Position numbers and translations under genes: made by a program
Shown: in pieces, positions 34,311 to 44,789 of the stretch
Layout of the letters: every line of letters starts with the position of its first letter
Numbering within the stretch: the first letter of the stretch is position 1
Source of the DNA: Klebsormidium nitens
Taxonomy: Eukaryota; Streptophyta; Klebsormidiophyceae; Klebsormidiales; Klebsormidiaceae
Length of the DNA stretch: 64,000 nt
Assembly: GCA_000708835.1 (NCBI GenBank)
Contig: DF236968.1
Coordinates: forward strand, 124,001-188,000
Direction: 5' to 3'
Notes under the pieces: model-generated
Told to the model about the DNA's origin: nothing
Databases searched by the model: none
What the model saw: the letters and a program-made list of their open reading frames with translations, nothing else

Positions 34311-36790
34311 ATGGAGGCTTTATCTGCGGAGGCGCCGCAACATGATCTTGCCAAAGAGGAGAGGGAAGTGTCTGAAGGTGACAGCGTTCACCTGAGCTTT
34401 GGCTACGGCTCAGACTTGACACAGTTTAGCGATAGGGTGATTCGAGTGCATGTGGTTCAGGATGATGATCAGGAAGAACCGTCTTTTGGCACCCGGCTGA
34501 AGGAGACGTACCTCAGTCAAAGCCATGCAGCTTCGAGCGTTTCTGCCACGGGATCAAACGAACAGTCCGTGGACCTCGAAATGCAGTCAACTGGATGCAC
34601 GACCACGGAGAAAGAACGTGAGTCCAATCACTAGATTGTGTTGCAATGTCAAGCTACTTCTACACTGCAACTCCTGATAAAGCCTACCCTTATGTGCGGC
34701 TGATTCTGTTTTTGTTCACTATTATGTGCCAATGTGTCATGCAAGACCTCTCAGATAACGCATTGCTTAAAGAAACAATATCTAACTCACTGAGGGTCAA
34801 GGGCCAGTCTGGACTGTCACATAAAACTTTACGAATGCAAGTCCACATTCATCCGAATTCAGACTCCAAGCTTAGGGCTGCCAGCCCTTTGCTTCAAGCG
34901 AGAAACCAGATTGATCCGTCGAAAGAGTCGTATTTCCTGAGCTTTTTCGCATCACTCCCAGACAAATATAGGATCTCTGCTTTGCTGCAATATATATGTA
35001 CCGCCGCTTCTTCTAGCCTTGACTTCGTCTCCTTAGGCTGACTTTCTCTCTGGTTCTCTTGCAGGAGGATGGTCGTATGACATCCCCATCAGCAGCTTAA
35101 TCGTCGCCGCTCATTCGGAATACTTCAAGACGATGCTACTATCAGGCCTCCAGGAAAGCAGAACGAAAGAGAAACCAATCGAAGTGACGCTCTGTCCACA
35201 AGGTGTGAACACTTCTTGGAAGCCGCCTTTGGCAAGCCAGACATTCACCTGAGCATGAGTCTGCCGCCAGCGCTTCCATCAAAACATACGACAAGATATA
35301 TAAGCGTCAATCTTCCCGGTTTCAGATGAACGAAAGAGACGCGTCAGCTACAGGTCAATACTTCTTTGTTGGCTGATTGGGTCTAAGATTGATCGGGGTC
35401 GAGACCATCTTTTGGCAGCACAGATGAAAGGTTCGAAAGCGTTTGACAATTTCGGCTGTTGACTTTTCCGAGTTTGTTTAATGTACGACCAGGCATAAGA
35501 AGTCTAAGTCTCCTTGCAGCATCTTTGGAGCTGCTCGGCGTTGGAGCAAACTTTTGAAAGATCACTCTATTGCAGAGAGCAGAGAATCCTTCTCTACCTT
35601 CTGTTCTTTCCTTTGCCTAGCCAGGTCTTCTTCTTTCTAAAATCCATTATTGCAATCCATTTCCTTAACTTGCAACGATCCTATAACTGAGGCTCTTGTC
35701 TTCTGAGTCTTCTGGATTGCGTTATTGCTGTCAGGCCCAGCTGTCAGACGAGGCGCCGGGACGATTCTCGTCTGACCGGCAGCGAAAAGTCGTGAGGTCG
35801 AACTGACTGCAAATGGTCCGATTCCTTCTTGAGCCAAGAGTGCTATTGACGGTTTCATAGATCGAGAATGTTTGTTCTGCACTCGGCTTTTGTCTTGCAG
35901 GCGCGCACTTCTTCAACATCCTCATCGAGTTTGCGTACACCCATCATATCCCCCCTGACGTCCGCTCCGATAAGGAGTCACTCTGCTGCTTGCTGACGGT
36001 TGCGGACCGTTTCGAGGCGACGCAGTGCATGCAGAAGGGCGCCAAGGAGCTGAAGTCATCACCGACGAGTCTGGAAGATGCCGTTATGTACCTGAACCTT
36101 CCCGAGACTGTGAAACGGCACCCGGCGCTCCGAGACCTGATGGACTCGGTATCCGGACTCACTGGCTGGTCGTTTGAGGACGTTGCCGCTTGCGATAACT
36201 TCTGCGCCATAACGGAGGCTAGCATGATGACACTCGTGAGCCACTTGCGAGTCAGCGACGACCACGTAGAGGCAGTGTTCGCGCTGATGCTCGAGTGGTT
36301 CCGCTTCCGCGGGCCCGAGCGCTGGAGCGGTTTTGAAACGCTCCTTTCTCACCTCGGTTTTTGGCGCATGAGCCCGTCCTTTGTGAGAGAAGAAGTAGAA
36401 GCCTGCCCTGAACTGCGCGGTCGGGAGGGGCGGGCCCTCGTAGAACAGGTAAAAGCGCTAAAAGACCCCTGGGAAGAGGTCAAGGCGGCGGCCGCATCCC
36501 AGGAGTTGGCCGCGCTTCAAGGCGCGGCGATTGTTGTCGCGGGCGCGGCGCCCGCGGCGGGCGGGCCAGCCGCTCCTGCCAAAGTCGGGCCTGATCCAGG
36601 AATGGTGTTCTTCATGATGTTAGGTGGTCTTGCAGGATTCATAGTGCCATTGATATTCGCCACTCCGCATCAATCCGGAAGTGTCGATCTGATCTGTCTG
36701 ACCTTTTCTGGAATCCTGCCTGGTAGCGGTACGGTGATGGGGATGATAATCGGATCGCTATTCGGTCTTAAGCTGAACAGGAGAAGGTAG
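34311..36790 (+). CDS. BTB-BACK protein B (POB1/LRB-like) with C-terminal membrane hairpin
   Basis: Exons 34311-34617, 35065-35202, 35901-36790, giving 444 residues in an open frame. The N-terminal block HLSFGYGSDLTQFSDRVIRV precedes a BTB fold (SYDIPISSLIVAAHSEYF, KTMLLSGLQES, FNILIEFAYTHHIPPDV, LLTVADRFEA) and a BACK-like domain to about residue 335. Then comes an Ala/Pro/Gly linker and two hydrophobic segments, about 383-402 (MVFFMMLGGLAGFIVPLIF) and 411-438, ending in KLNRRR. Plant POB1/LRB proteins are soluble CUL3 substrate adaptors in light signalling. The membrane tail is not part of that family as I know it. The tail suggests anchoring in ER, tonoplast or another membrane (inference). 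Paralogue of A and C; shares exon sizes and phases. Confidence 0.88.
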
Positions 36791-38694
36791 GGAGGAGAAA
36801 CAAAAGTTCGTTTTCTTTTCATTCACGCTCATTGAACGTGGTGTTCGCATGTCGTGAGGTCTGTATGTCTGCTGCGTATTCACCTGCTCTCACATCAAAC
36901 TTAGAATCCCATTGTATCCGAGTCATACCGTATACCTAGACTGGGCATGGCACCGACCGGGCAGCCTCGCCACGTCAAACTTAGATCGGAACCTTCTTTC
37001 TCACAAATGCGTTGTAAGGCCGACTTCGGCAATTTCAACATATGCATTGAAGCGCGGATTGCTTCAGTACATGACTATAGAAACATTTGTGATTACAAGA
37101 TTGCCCCCGTCGGCCTGGTCCTACAATGAATCACTGGACTCCATGTTTTCGGTTCCGAATTAGAAGCAATGAGCTTCATGTTGAAAGGTTAACAATGGCT
37201 TGTCAAGTTGTGGAACGTTTCAGATCAGGTTCAGAAGCAGGTGAAAAGTCGATCACCTGATGTACCTTGACTTCGTATCAAACGACTAGCATGTAGAGCA
37301 TTGAATAAATGTGGCAATGGACTTATGGCAGGGAGAGCACTCAATGTCACAACTTATGAAGACCGAAAGCGTTTGGCCAGACGTTCAATTCGAGATCATG
37401 CAGTCCATCGGAAACCCGAAGTTGAACATGACTTCTCAAGTGCAGAAACTCTACATAGAAGGTCTCTCAGTCGATGCTGCCGAGTCGCATGTTGTGCAAA
37501 TGTACCTTGGTTGGACAGCTTAACGGTGCTTCTTCTCAGGTCCAACCCAGCCTTTTCTTCGACTCCTTTCTTCCACGGCACTAGGACCTGCGCTGCTGAG
37601 ATACCCCGTTCTCGGATGCGTACAACCAGCAATCAGCGGAAGTGCAGAAGCAATCACCTCATCAAGTCATCAAGGTGCTGCAAACTGCGCAAACCTTACT
37701 TGGACTACAAAGCAAGCCGAACTTCTATAAAGCTCATCCTGACCCCCAGCTTTTCACATCGAGCCTAGTCGAGCCAAGGCTCACCAAATGGAAACAGCTA
37801 AAGGATTAGATGCTCCATACATTGGCAGCCTGTCTAGTACTCAGGCCGCCTGTAAGAATTACGCGCCCCGGCCGGCGGCCGCGTCACGGCACTGCGGTGA
37901 ACCTGCGCGGCTGTCCTTTGAGGGCGGGTATGGAGGATAGGGACCAGAACTCGATCTCAGGTTCCTGATCTCAGGAAGCTACTGTAGGGGGTAGTAATAT
38001 ACGTTTGCCGTACCCCCTTTTGAAGGCTGCGTAAACGTCCAGAGCGCCCGGTAAAAGTGAACGTGATCTCAGGAACTTGCGGTAGGGGGTTCGAGTCTGT
38101 CTATTAAAAGCCCGAGGCATCTAATGGTTCTCAGTAGGCAGCCGAGCGCCGTCTGATGCAAACTGAGGGCTCAGATTCTATGTTCAGGCCCGGCGGTACG
38201 AGGCGGTACACGGGCATCGGTCTCCAGATCGAGAAAGTTTCCGGAGATCAGGAATCGTGGTCCCCGTTCTCCATACCCGCCCTCCCTTTAGGCTGTGTTG
38301 AGTCAGCCGGTGCAGTGGGAGCGTGCGTTAAAAGAACAGGGTGGTATTGCAGAAGCTGCGCTGTGGCTGACAATGCTCCTAGTCATACAATAGAGACAAG
38401 GTGCAAGGTATATTCTCCTCCCAAGCAATGCCCAAGAAGTTGCTGTGCAAGCCTCCGCACATAACAACGAGACACGCACTCAGCTGCGTGCACAAGGTCT
38501 CACACAAAGTCCCGCGTTTGCGCCTACTCAAACCACCCGATCTCAGCGACTGGACATATGATAAGACTCAGCTGAAAAACACCCTCAGCGAGAGACTGTA
38601 AGCAAACAATCTGGCGCCTTGAGTCTACGCTAAAATTTTCGACCTTCTCCTCATTCTGGTCAGCGCACAGCTGAACGGTGCACCGCCACAGAGA
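36791..38694. other. Intergenic region between BTB B and BTB C
   Basis: About 1.9 kb. The segment about 37308-37790 is related in inverted orientation to about 25690-26180 upstream of BTB A. A GC-rich element at about 37861-37900 also has a counterpart there. Motifs such as GATCTCAGGAA and GTAGGGGGT recur within 37950-38095. The sequence just before the C start codon matches that before A (CACCGCCACAGAG). Confidence 0.45.
37615..37653 (+). pseudogene. Conserved 13-codon fragment upstream of BTB C
   Basis: Encodes DAYNQQSAEVQKQ, identical in protein to 25837-25875 (minus) but with silent third-position changes. The frame stays open downstream to a TAG near 37808 (about 65 codons: SPHQVIKVLQTAQTLLGL and onward). 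The source gene is not recognised. Confidence 0.45.
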
Positions 38695-40799
38695 ATGGAA
38701 GCCGTAGACGCACAGAGGCTTCAGCAGCTGGGGGAAGTACACAGCGTGGAGGCTGGTGACACCGTGCACCTGACCTTTGGTTTTCGCTCCGACTTGACAC
38801 AGTACAGTGACAGGGTGATCCGAGTGCACGTCGTTCAAGAGGAAGCTTCAGAAGAAGGGGAACTTCAGCGAGCCAGATGCTGTCGTATAAACAGCATAGA
38901 TCATGCAGGTTCCAGAACAAGACCTAGTTCGGCTTCGGTGGAGAACGAGCAATTTGTCGACCTGGAAATGCAGTCAGGAGAAGGCAGAGCGGAGGGATCC
39001 AGCAGACGTGAGTGGAATGCATGATTCGTATTTAGTGTTTGTGGCTGGAATCTGAATAGTGACACGCTTGCTGAATGTGTTTGTTCACCGTGCCTCCTGA
39101 AGGTAAGTCTAATGCCTGTGAGAGTAAGAGGTCTGCACACAACTTGCTTCTGACATTCCTTTTCTATGACTCTTGGATACGGCTTGTTTTGTTCAGATCC
39201 GAAGGAAAGCCGCTCAATTCTGAAGGGCGAAAATTTGCGGAGGGTTTGAACGGGTTAGCTCCGAGGGCACAGGAACAGTCTGTGGGATTTTAGCAGCTTT
39301 CAGCAGTGGATCGCAGTCTGTCACCCTCAGTCTGGGTACATGTTTTATTGACTTTGATCAGACCGCGGGGATGACTGCAAAGGAAGTTTTTAGTATTGCG
39401 CAAGTCCTTCAAAGAAGACAGAAGGCGCTGTTTGCTCAACCTAAACGTGCTTAGCTCATCTTGCAGACGCATGGTCATACGACATTCCTGTCAACAGCTT
39501 GATGGTAGCTGGAATCTCCCAATGCTTTAGAACGATGCTGACGTCCGGCCTTCACGAGAGCAAGTCAAAGGAGGAACCAGTCGAGGTGACGCTCTCGCCA
39601 CAAGGTACCCTGCTCTCTTCTTATTATCCCGTCTTAAGAGCTGCTTCTCTGAGCTGACTACGGAGTTGCAAGGTTTAAAGCAATGGAAATCATGTGCCTT
39701 TAAAAACTTTCGTAGAAAGCGCTGCCGGGAGTCTCTCTAAAGCTTCGACTCCTTTCTTTCAACGGTAGAAGCCATCAAAAGATCTACTTGACAATCCACC
39801 TGACAAAGACCGAATGAGTTCACTCTTCGTTTGTGCAATCCTGCTTTCACAGAGGGGAAAGTTTGTCATGCCTTCCCTGAAATACATGCCCTCCTTGCAG
39901 AGGCGCACTACTTCGATATCCTCATCCACTTTGCGTACACTCACCGGATTCCGCAGGAAGTCTGGGCGGACAAGGAGGCGCTCTGCTGGCTGCTCACGGT
40001 CGCAGACCGCTTCGAGGCGCCGGCGTGCATTCACAAATGCGTCAAGGCGCTGACGTCATCTCCAACAACCCTGAACGACGCCATCATGTATCTCAACCTC
40101 CCAGAAACAGTGAAACGGCACAAGGCGCTGCGGGTGTTGATGGACGCCGTTTCTGAATTGACGGGCTGGTCGTTCGAGGAGGTGGCCGCTTGCGAGAGCA
40201 TTCTCACACTGGAAGAATCCAGCTTGACGTGCCTTGTCAGTCGTCTTCGAGACTCGGACGAAAATGTGGAAACGCTATTTAGCCTCATCCTACAATGGTT
40301 CCGTTTCGGAGGGCAGGAGCGTTGGGGCGCACTTGAAAAGCTGCTCTCTCTGCTCGGCTTCTGGCGAATGAACATCTCTTTTCTTAGAAACGAAGTAGAA
40401 AGCTGCCCTGAGCTAGGGTTAGAAGAAGGGCGGGCCTTGGTAGAAAAAGTGAAGGCATTGAAAGATCCTAGGGAGGTTCAAGTTGAAGCGGCGGGCGCGT
40501 GCCAAGCGGCGCCGGCGGGTCCTCAAGCCGCGGCAGTTGTTGTCGCGGGTGCGCCCGCGGTCGCGCCTGCCGCGCCAGTTGGTTTAGATAATGGAGAAAA
40601 GATCTTGATAGGGTTGATGTGCCTGGGGGCTCTTGTAGGATTCGTGTTGCCGTTCGTGTTTTTGATAAAGGCTTTCCAGCAAGGGGATAAGACAATTGGG
40701 TGGGTTTTGCTTGCTTTGACCACAACGGGAGTGCTGCCGTACGCGGGTTGGGTCGTAGGGGCTTTGATTGGAAAGTGCGTGGGACTCGAACTTTCATAA
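38695..40799 (+). CDS. BTB-BACK protein C (POB1/LRB-like) with C-terminal membrane hairpin
   Basis: Exons 38695-39007, 39467-39604, 39901-40799, giving 449 residues. Domain order as in B: HLTFGFRSDLTQYSDRVIRV; BTB (SYDIPVNSLMVAGISQCF, TMLTSGLHES, FDILIHFAYTHRIPQEV, LLTVADRFEA); BACK (LTGWSFEEVAACESILTL, LILQWFRFGGQERW); Ala/Pro linker; two hydrophobic helices at about 385-406 (LIGLMCLGALVGFVLPFVFL) and 415-441. It is closer to A than to B in sequence and in 5' flank, so A and C look like the youngest duplicates, now inverted relative to each other. Probable CUL3 adaptor held at a membrane; the membrane part is predicted from hydrophobicity only. Confidence 0.88.
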
Positions 40800-42955
40800 G
40801 TCGAACTTTTCTCTGTTCAGTCAGAAATGTTCCAATGGAACAACAACGCCATATAAATTTCTGATACATAAATCACTGACTGTCCGAACACATCCCGCTC
40901 GTAGTCGTTGCAAGCAACCGTCAACGACTTACCGACGGGTATACACCAGATCATTGATGAGCTTTGTAGCGCATGTGCGCAGTGAAACTCAATGAATGCA
41001 GGCTATACAGCAACGGAGTTGTCGTATCAGTAGGCCGTCTTTCCAATAACCTCGGTGCTCCTTCGAACGTTCCTAGATTCGTCGGGCGGATCATTCGGGA
41101 TCTTTATGCTGGGTAAACTTCGCATGGCTTTCTTGAAGGGAAACGTTTGGACTTGGACCAGAACTGCGAGTATCACACGCCTCGACCTTCTGCACCAAAT
41201 ATTTCCATGGATTGCTGACCTTGATGAGAGAAGGCCACTCTGGTCCAGCAGTTTATTGACCTTCCAAAAGCATTTGATAATATGAGATGATAATCAACTG
41301 CAGAAACCCTCTTGAAGCTATAGTGCTCGCAAGACTCTTCTCAGGCCGGCGAGCTGGAAAACGCCCGCTCAAAAGCTAGCCTGTATTAGGTTGTTTTCGA
41401 TCATTTCTTGCGCACATTTTGACAGTACAACTTAACTCAGATCATCTTGTCAATATGGACTCAATTGGCTCTATTCTATGATGAGCGGGTAAAACGAGAG
41501 ATCCTATGAAGGTGACGAACAAATCGACATCTTCACATCATCTTTCCGCGCCAACGGACTGAAAAGGCGAAGAGTCTTGAATGGAACGCAGAGCCGAAAG
41601 GATAAAACGCGGTGGTCTTGGCAATCGAAATACCGGTCACAATTCGAGGGCATGTAATAGAAGATACAATTTTACTGCATACTGATTTCATTCTCGTATC
41701 CAGGGCTGTACGAGCACCGTTGAATGATTAAAGCTTACCAGGATGAAGAAACAAGAACTAATGATGCTTCTGGCGGCGTACCTACTCCAATACGAAATGT
41801 ATGGTTACTCAGATGAATTTGTAGCATGTTTAGCGAAAGAAATAAAAGATCCGTACGATGATTCGCCTGCTGATTGCATTTAGATTGCTTTGAATGCATT
41901 GTTTGCACTTCGAGAGAGGAAATAGTGCGGGCCAGCGACATCTTTGTAATATTGTAATCTAGATGGCCGCAGCACGAGCTTCCCAGGTCTTCCTGGGTCT
42001 TTTTCCGGGAAGCTTCAACGAGGTCTTCATCTGAAGTGAAGCTCTCGCCCGTGCCTGATTCTGAAGATATTGCACCGGTAGCCTGTTCACGGCGATCGGT
42101 ACCTACCGGCCGATTGTCCACGTGGTTGAAAGGAGCAATCCGGGTGGCCAATTTTGGCCTTCGTTTGAATTCAAGCGCTGAGCTTTCGCACCCGCCGAAC
42201 AGATTATGCGCGCCCATGTCGAAATTCCAGATCCACTTCAAAAGCTCGAGTCGCTTTTTACCGCCCTCGGCCTCGGCATCCAGTTCTTGGGCAGCGATAT
42301 ATTGTCCTGGAGGCTTTCTGAAGAGGATGATAGAAGCAATTCCGTCGATCTAAGACAGCGTTCAGGCCACTGATCATATTAAAAAAAATCATCAATATTC
42401 CCCATCCGCTTCGCCCTTATCGAAGTATAGACCACCCTGTCTGCAGCTTGAAGAAGGTGAGCAGACCTTCTCCTTTCTGTATGTTGCGCCCGCAGCGTGA
42501 GTCTCTCTCAGGGACTATGCTATGATTTAGAAAAGCTGACCGGCGTTCTCAAGCCGCCATATAGCCGCCAACTCAGGGCGATAAAACCTCCAGAAAATTA
42601 TCCGCAAGGATTGCTTTCAAAGCAACTCATGATGCTTTGTATTTGTGTCACGATATCCTGCAGGTTGCTTGTGATAATTGAGCAAAGCAATACGCTTTTG
42701 AATCCCTAGTGGTCGTTGCCTACAAAAGATGCTTGTTTCTGGAATTGATCTTGAGATGCTGATGACTCTCAATGAGGAAAAAAGATCCAGTCACTGCAAG
42801 AGAATGTAGAAATGCATCTTCTCAGGTTGCATCTAGCTCCACAGCTTGGAGCTGCAGCACGATAGAGAACGCTTTGCTCTTCCAGGCACATTCTGAGCTC
42901 TCTTGACTTAGAGACCTCGATACAAGCATATTCTGCGAAAGTTGCACAAAGCGTC
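40800..42955. other. Intergenic region between BTB C and the unknown gene
   Basis: AT-richer sequence. The only coding-like stretch is on the minus strand at 41735-42352, listed separately. Confidence 0.35.
41735..42352 (-). CDS. Possible coding exon of an unrecognised gene
   Basis: After a plausible acceptor (CTTAG|ATCGAC, about 42352), a minus-strand frame stays open to 41735. The first part looks protein-like (IDGIASIILFRKPPGQYI, EGGKKRLELLKWIWNFDMG). A Ser/Thr/Asp/Glu-rich part follows (SSESGTGESFTSDEDLVE), then less convincing sequence. No ATG starts the frame, and I could not place other exons. It may be a gene fragment or chance. Confidence 0.25.
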
Positions 42956-44024
42956 ATGGCTTCAGCACTCCATCATGAAGGCTGTATGAGCTCTACTCAA
43001 ACGGCTGAGGTTGCTTCAGTAGGAGGTTGGACAACAGCTTCAGGTGAGGAGGACTGGTCCCAAATTAAAGAACATGAAGTTAAGAGGAAGGGGAGGCTCT
43101 TCGCGATCGGCTGCAGAGTCAAAAAGCCTTCTGTCAGGATCTGGTACGGAAAGCATTGTCACCAAAAGTACTTTCATTCAGAGGTAATCATCCGGTATGC
43201 AACCAGGATTAAGAGGTCACTCTGCTGTAGTTTCCAGGAAGCACTTTCCACTTTCTTTAACCGTCAAAAGACATGGAACGAAAAATAAATGTACATGATA
43301 GCAAATCTGCAAGTTTTGCAGTATCGAACATCAAAGTACAATCATGCAAGCTTTTTCCACCATACGTAATTTGCACTCACCGTATCCGCAGATATGTCAT
43401 TCCATCGGTCGAGAAGAGAAAGAACAAGTTTATGTGTCTCGAGTCTATTGCTGGTCCCTTCTTTATGTTTTCAATTCGTCGAGTTTCATTGGCAGGTGGA
43501 GCTGCAAGCAGTCCATCACCTGAAAGTTTGAGGAGAGCACAGGCGCTTTTGCAAGAAGCGGATCACCAAAAAGAGGCTGCTGTGCCCGAGAGCTGGCAGG
43601 AAATGTTGAGCTGGTCAGTACGGCGTATGGTAAGGCACATCCTCTGACATCGGTTTGACGTCGTGCTCTTGACCATTTTCGTATTGACCTTTTAACGGAA
43701 CTACAAGGAAATTGGCGCGTTTTCTTTCAATCTTTTATTGATTGATTCTACGTCAGTTGCCTCGGTACTTGAGGTATGAAACTTTCAAAGAGCAGGTCAA
43801 TCAACCGTTCGCTTATAACCAATTTTACCCACCTAAATCAGGCTGAGAAAGTAAGGAAGGAGTTTGATGAAAATGATTTCTGCGTGTCCTCCAGATCAGC
43901 GGTGGACAAGCCCCAACCGTCGCTCTCGTCCAGCCTCGCGCAAGCGCTGAGACCCATGGCGGAAACGAAAGGACAATTGATCTGCCTGAACACGTCAAGA
44001 GAAGAAGAACAGAGGAGTAGATAG
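42956..44024 (+). CDS. Unrecognised three-exon gene, 134 residues
   Basis: Exons 42956-43043, 43496-43629, 43842-44024. Good donors (CAG|GTGAGG, ATG|GTAAGG) and acceptors (GGCAG, ATCAG) join in phase to 405 nt. The protein starts MASALHHEGCMSSTQ and has a helical, charged middle (SLRRAQALLQEADHQKEAAV, PESWQEMLSWSVRRM, AEKVRKEFDENDF). It ends in a Ser/Gln/Arg-rich tail. No signal peptide or membrane segment. I do not recognise a family. The model rests on splice sites and phase only. A minus-strand ORF begins at the same CATG. Confidence 0.4.
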
Positions 44025-44789
44025 AGCACTGATTTCGATATATGGTCAAACAGAAGTTGGTCACACAGAACCCGCCCGACTGCTAATTTTTCATACGTGT
44101 CGTGCAATTGCAGCAGTTACCTTGTAAATTTTCATCTCGCGAAAATCTGCGGATGCCTTGCCGGTCTCTTCCGAAAAACAACTTGAATGTATGGTCTTCG
44201 GTTAGCTGGCAAGAATCATTTCTCGCATCATTGGCATGCAGTCCGGCTGTTCGTAGACTTATGGGTCATGGATAACAAGTCTGCGTGTTTTGGATTCCTG
44301 AATGGTGGTACGGCGCAGGGTCTTAGCCAGTAGTACTTCTATAAGCGGGGGCATCTTGATGAGGATCTATGCCAGGCACGCTGCCGGGCCTGAAGCCAAT
44401 CTGAACGAAGCTGACGTTTTGAGTGCGCATCTCCAATATGTTGTGATAGAATGTCATTCTGTACGGTTTGGATCCGGCTTTGACTTCTCCTGAAGTCTGC
44501 AATCACCACGCGAGTCGAAGTCTTCATCCAATACAGCTTTTAGACCACCCGGCTTGTTCGGCTCTAAACGTGCGCGAGCACAGTCAATTCCGTCGGATCA
44601 TGTGATGGGACACGGTAACTGCGGTCAACTTCCAAACGCAACAGATAATGATTCATAGGTGAAGGCGGGCGTGCGCTCATGTGCAGGCAATAAGAGCCAA
44701 TTCAAGCCTGTAAGTTTCTCTTGATGACTAAAATGTGTCTTTACAGAGTTTCCATGGCTACGGACTGTGTCTTTACAGAATTTTTCAGG
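44025..44789. other. Intergenic region between the unknown gene and CFAP65
   Basis: Convergent 3' flanks. GTGTCTTTACAGA.TTT recurs at 44738 and 44768. Nothing else supported. Confidence 0.35.
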
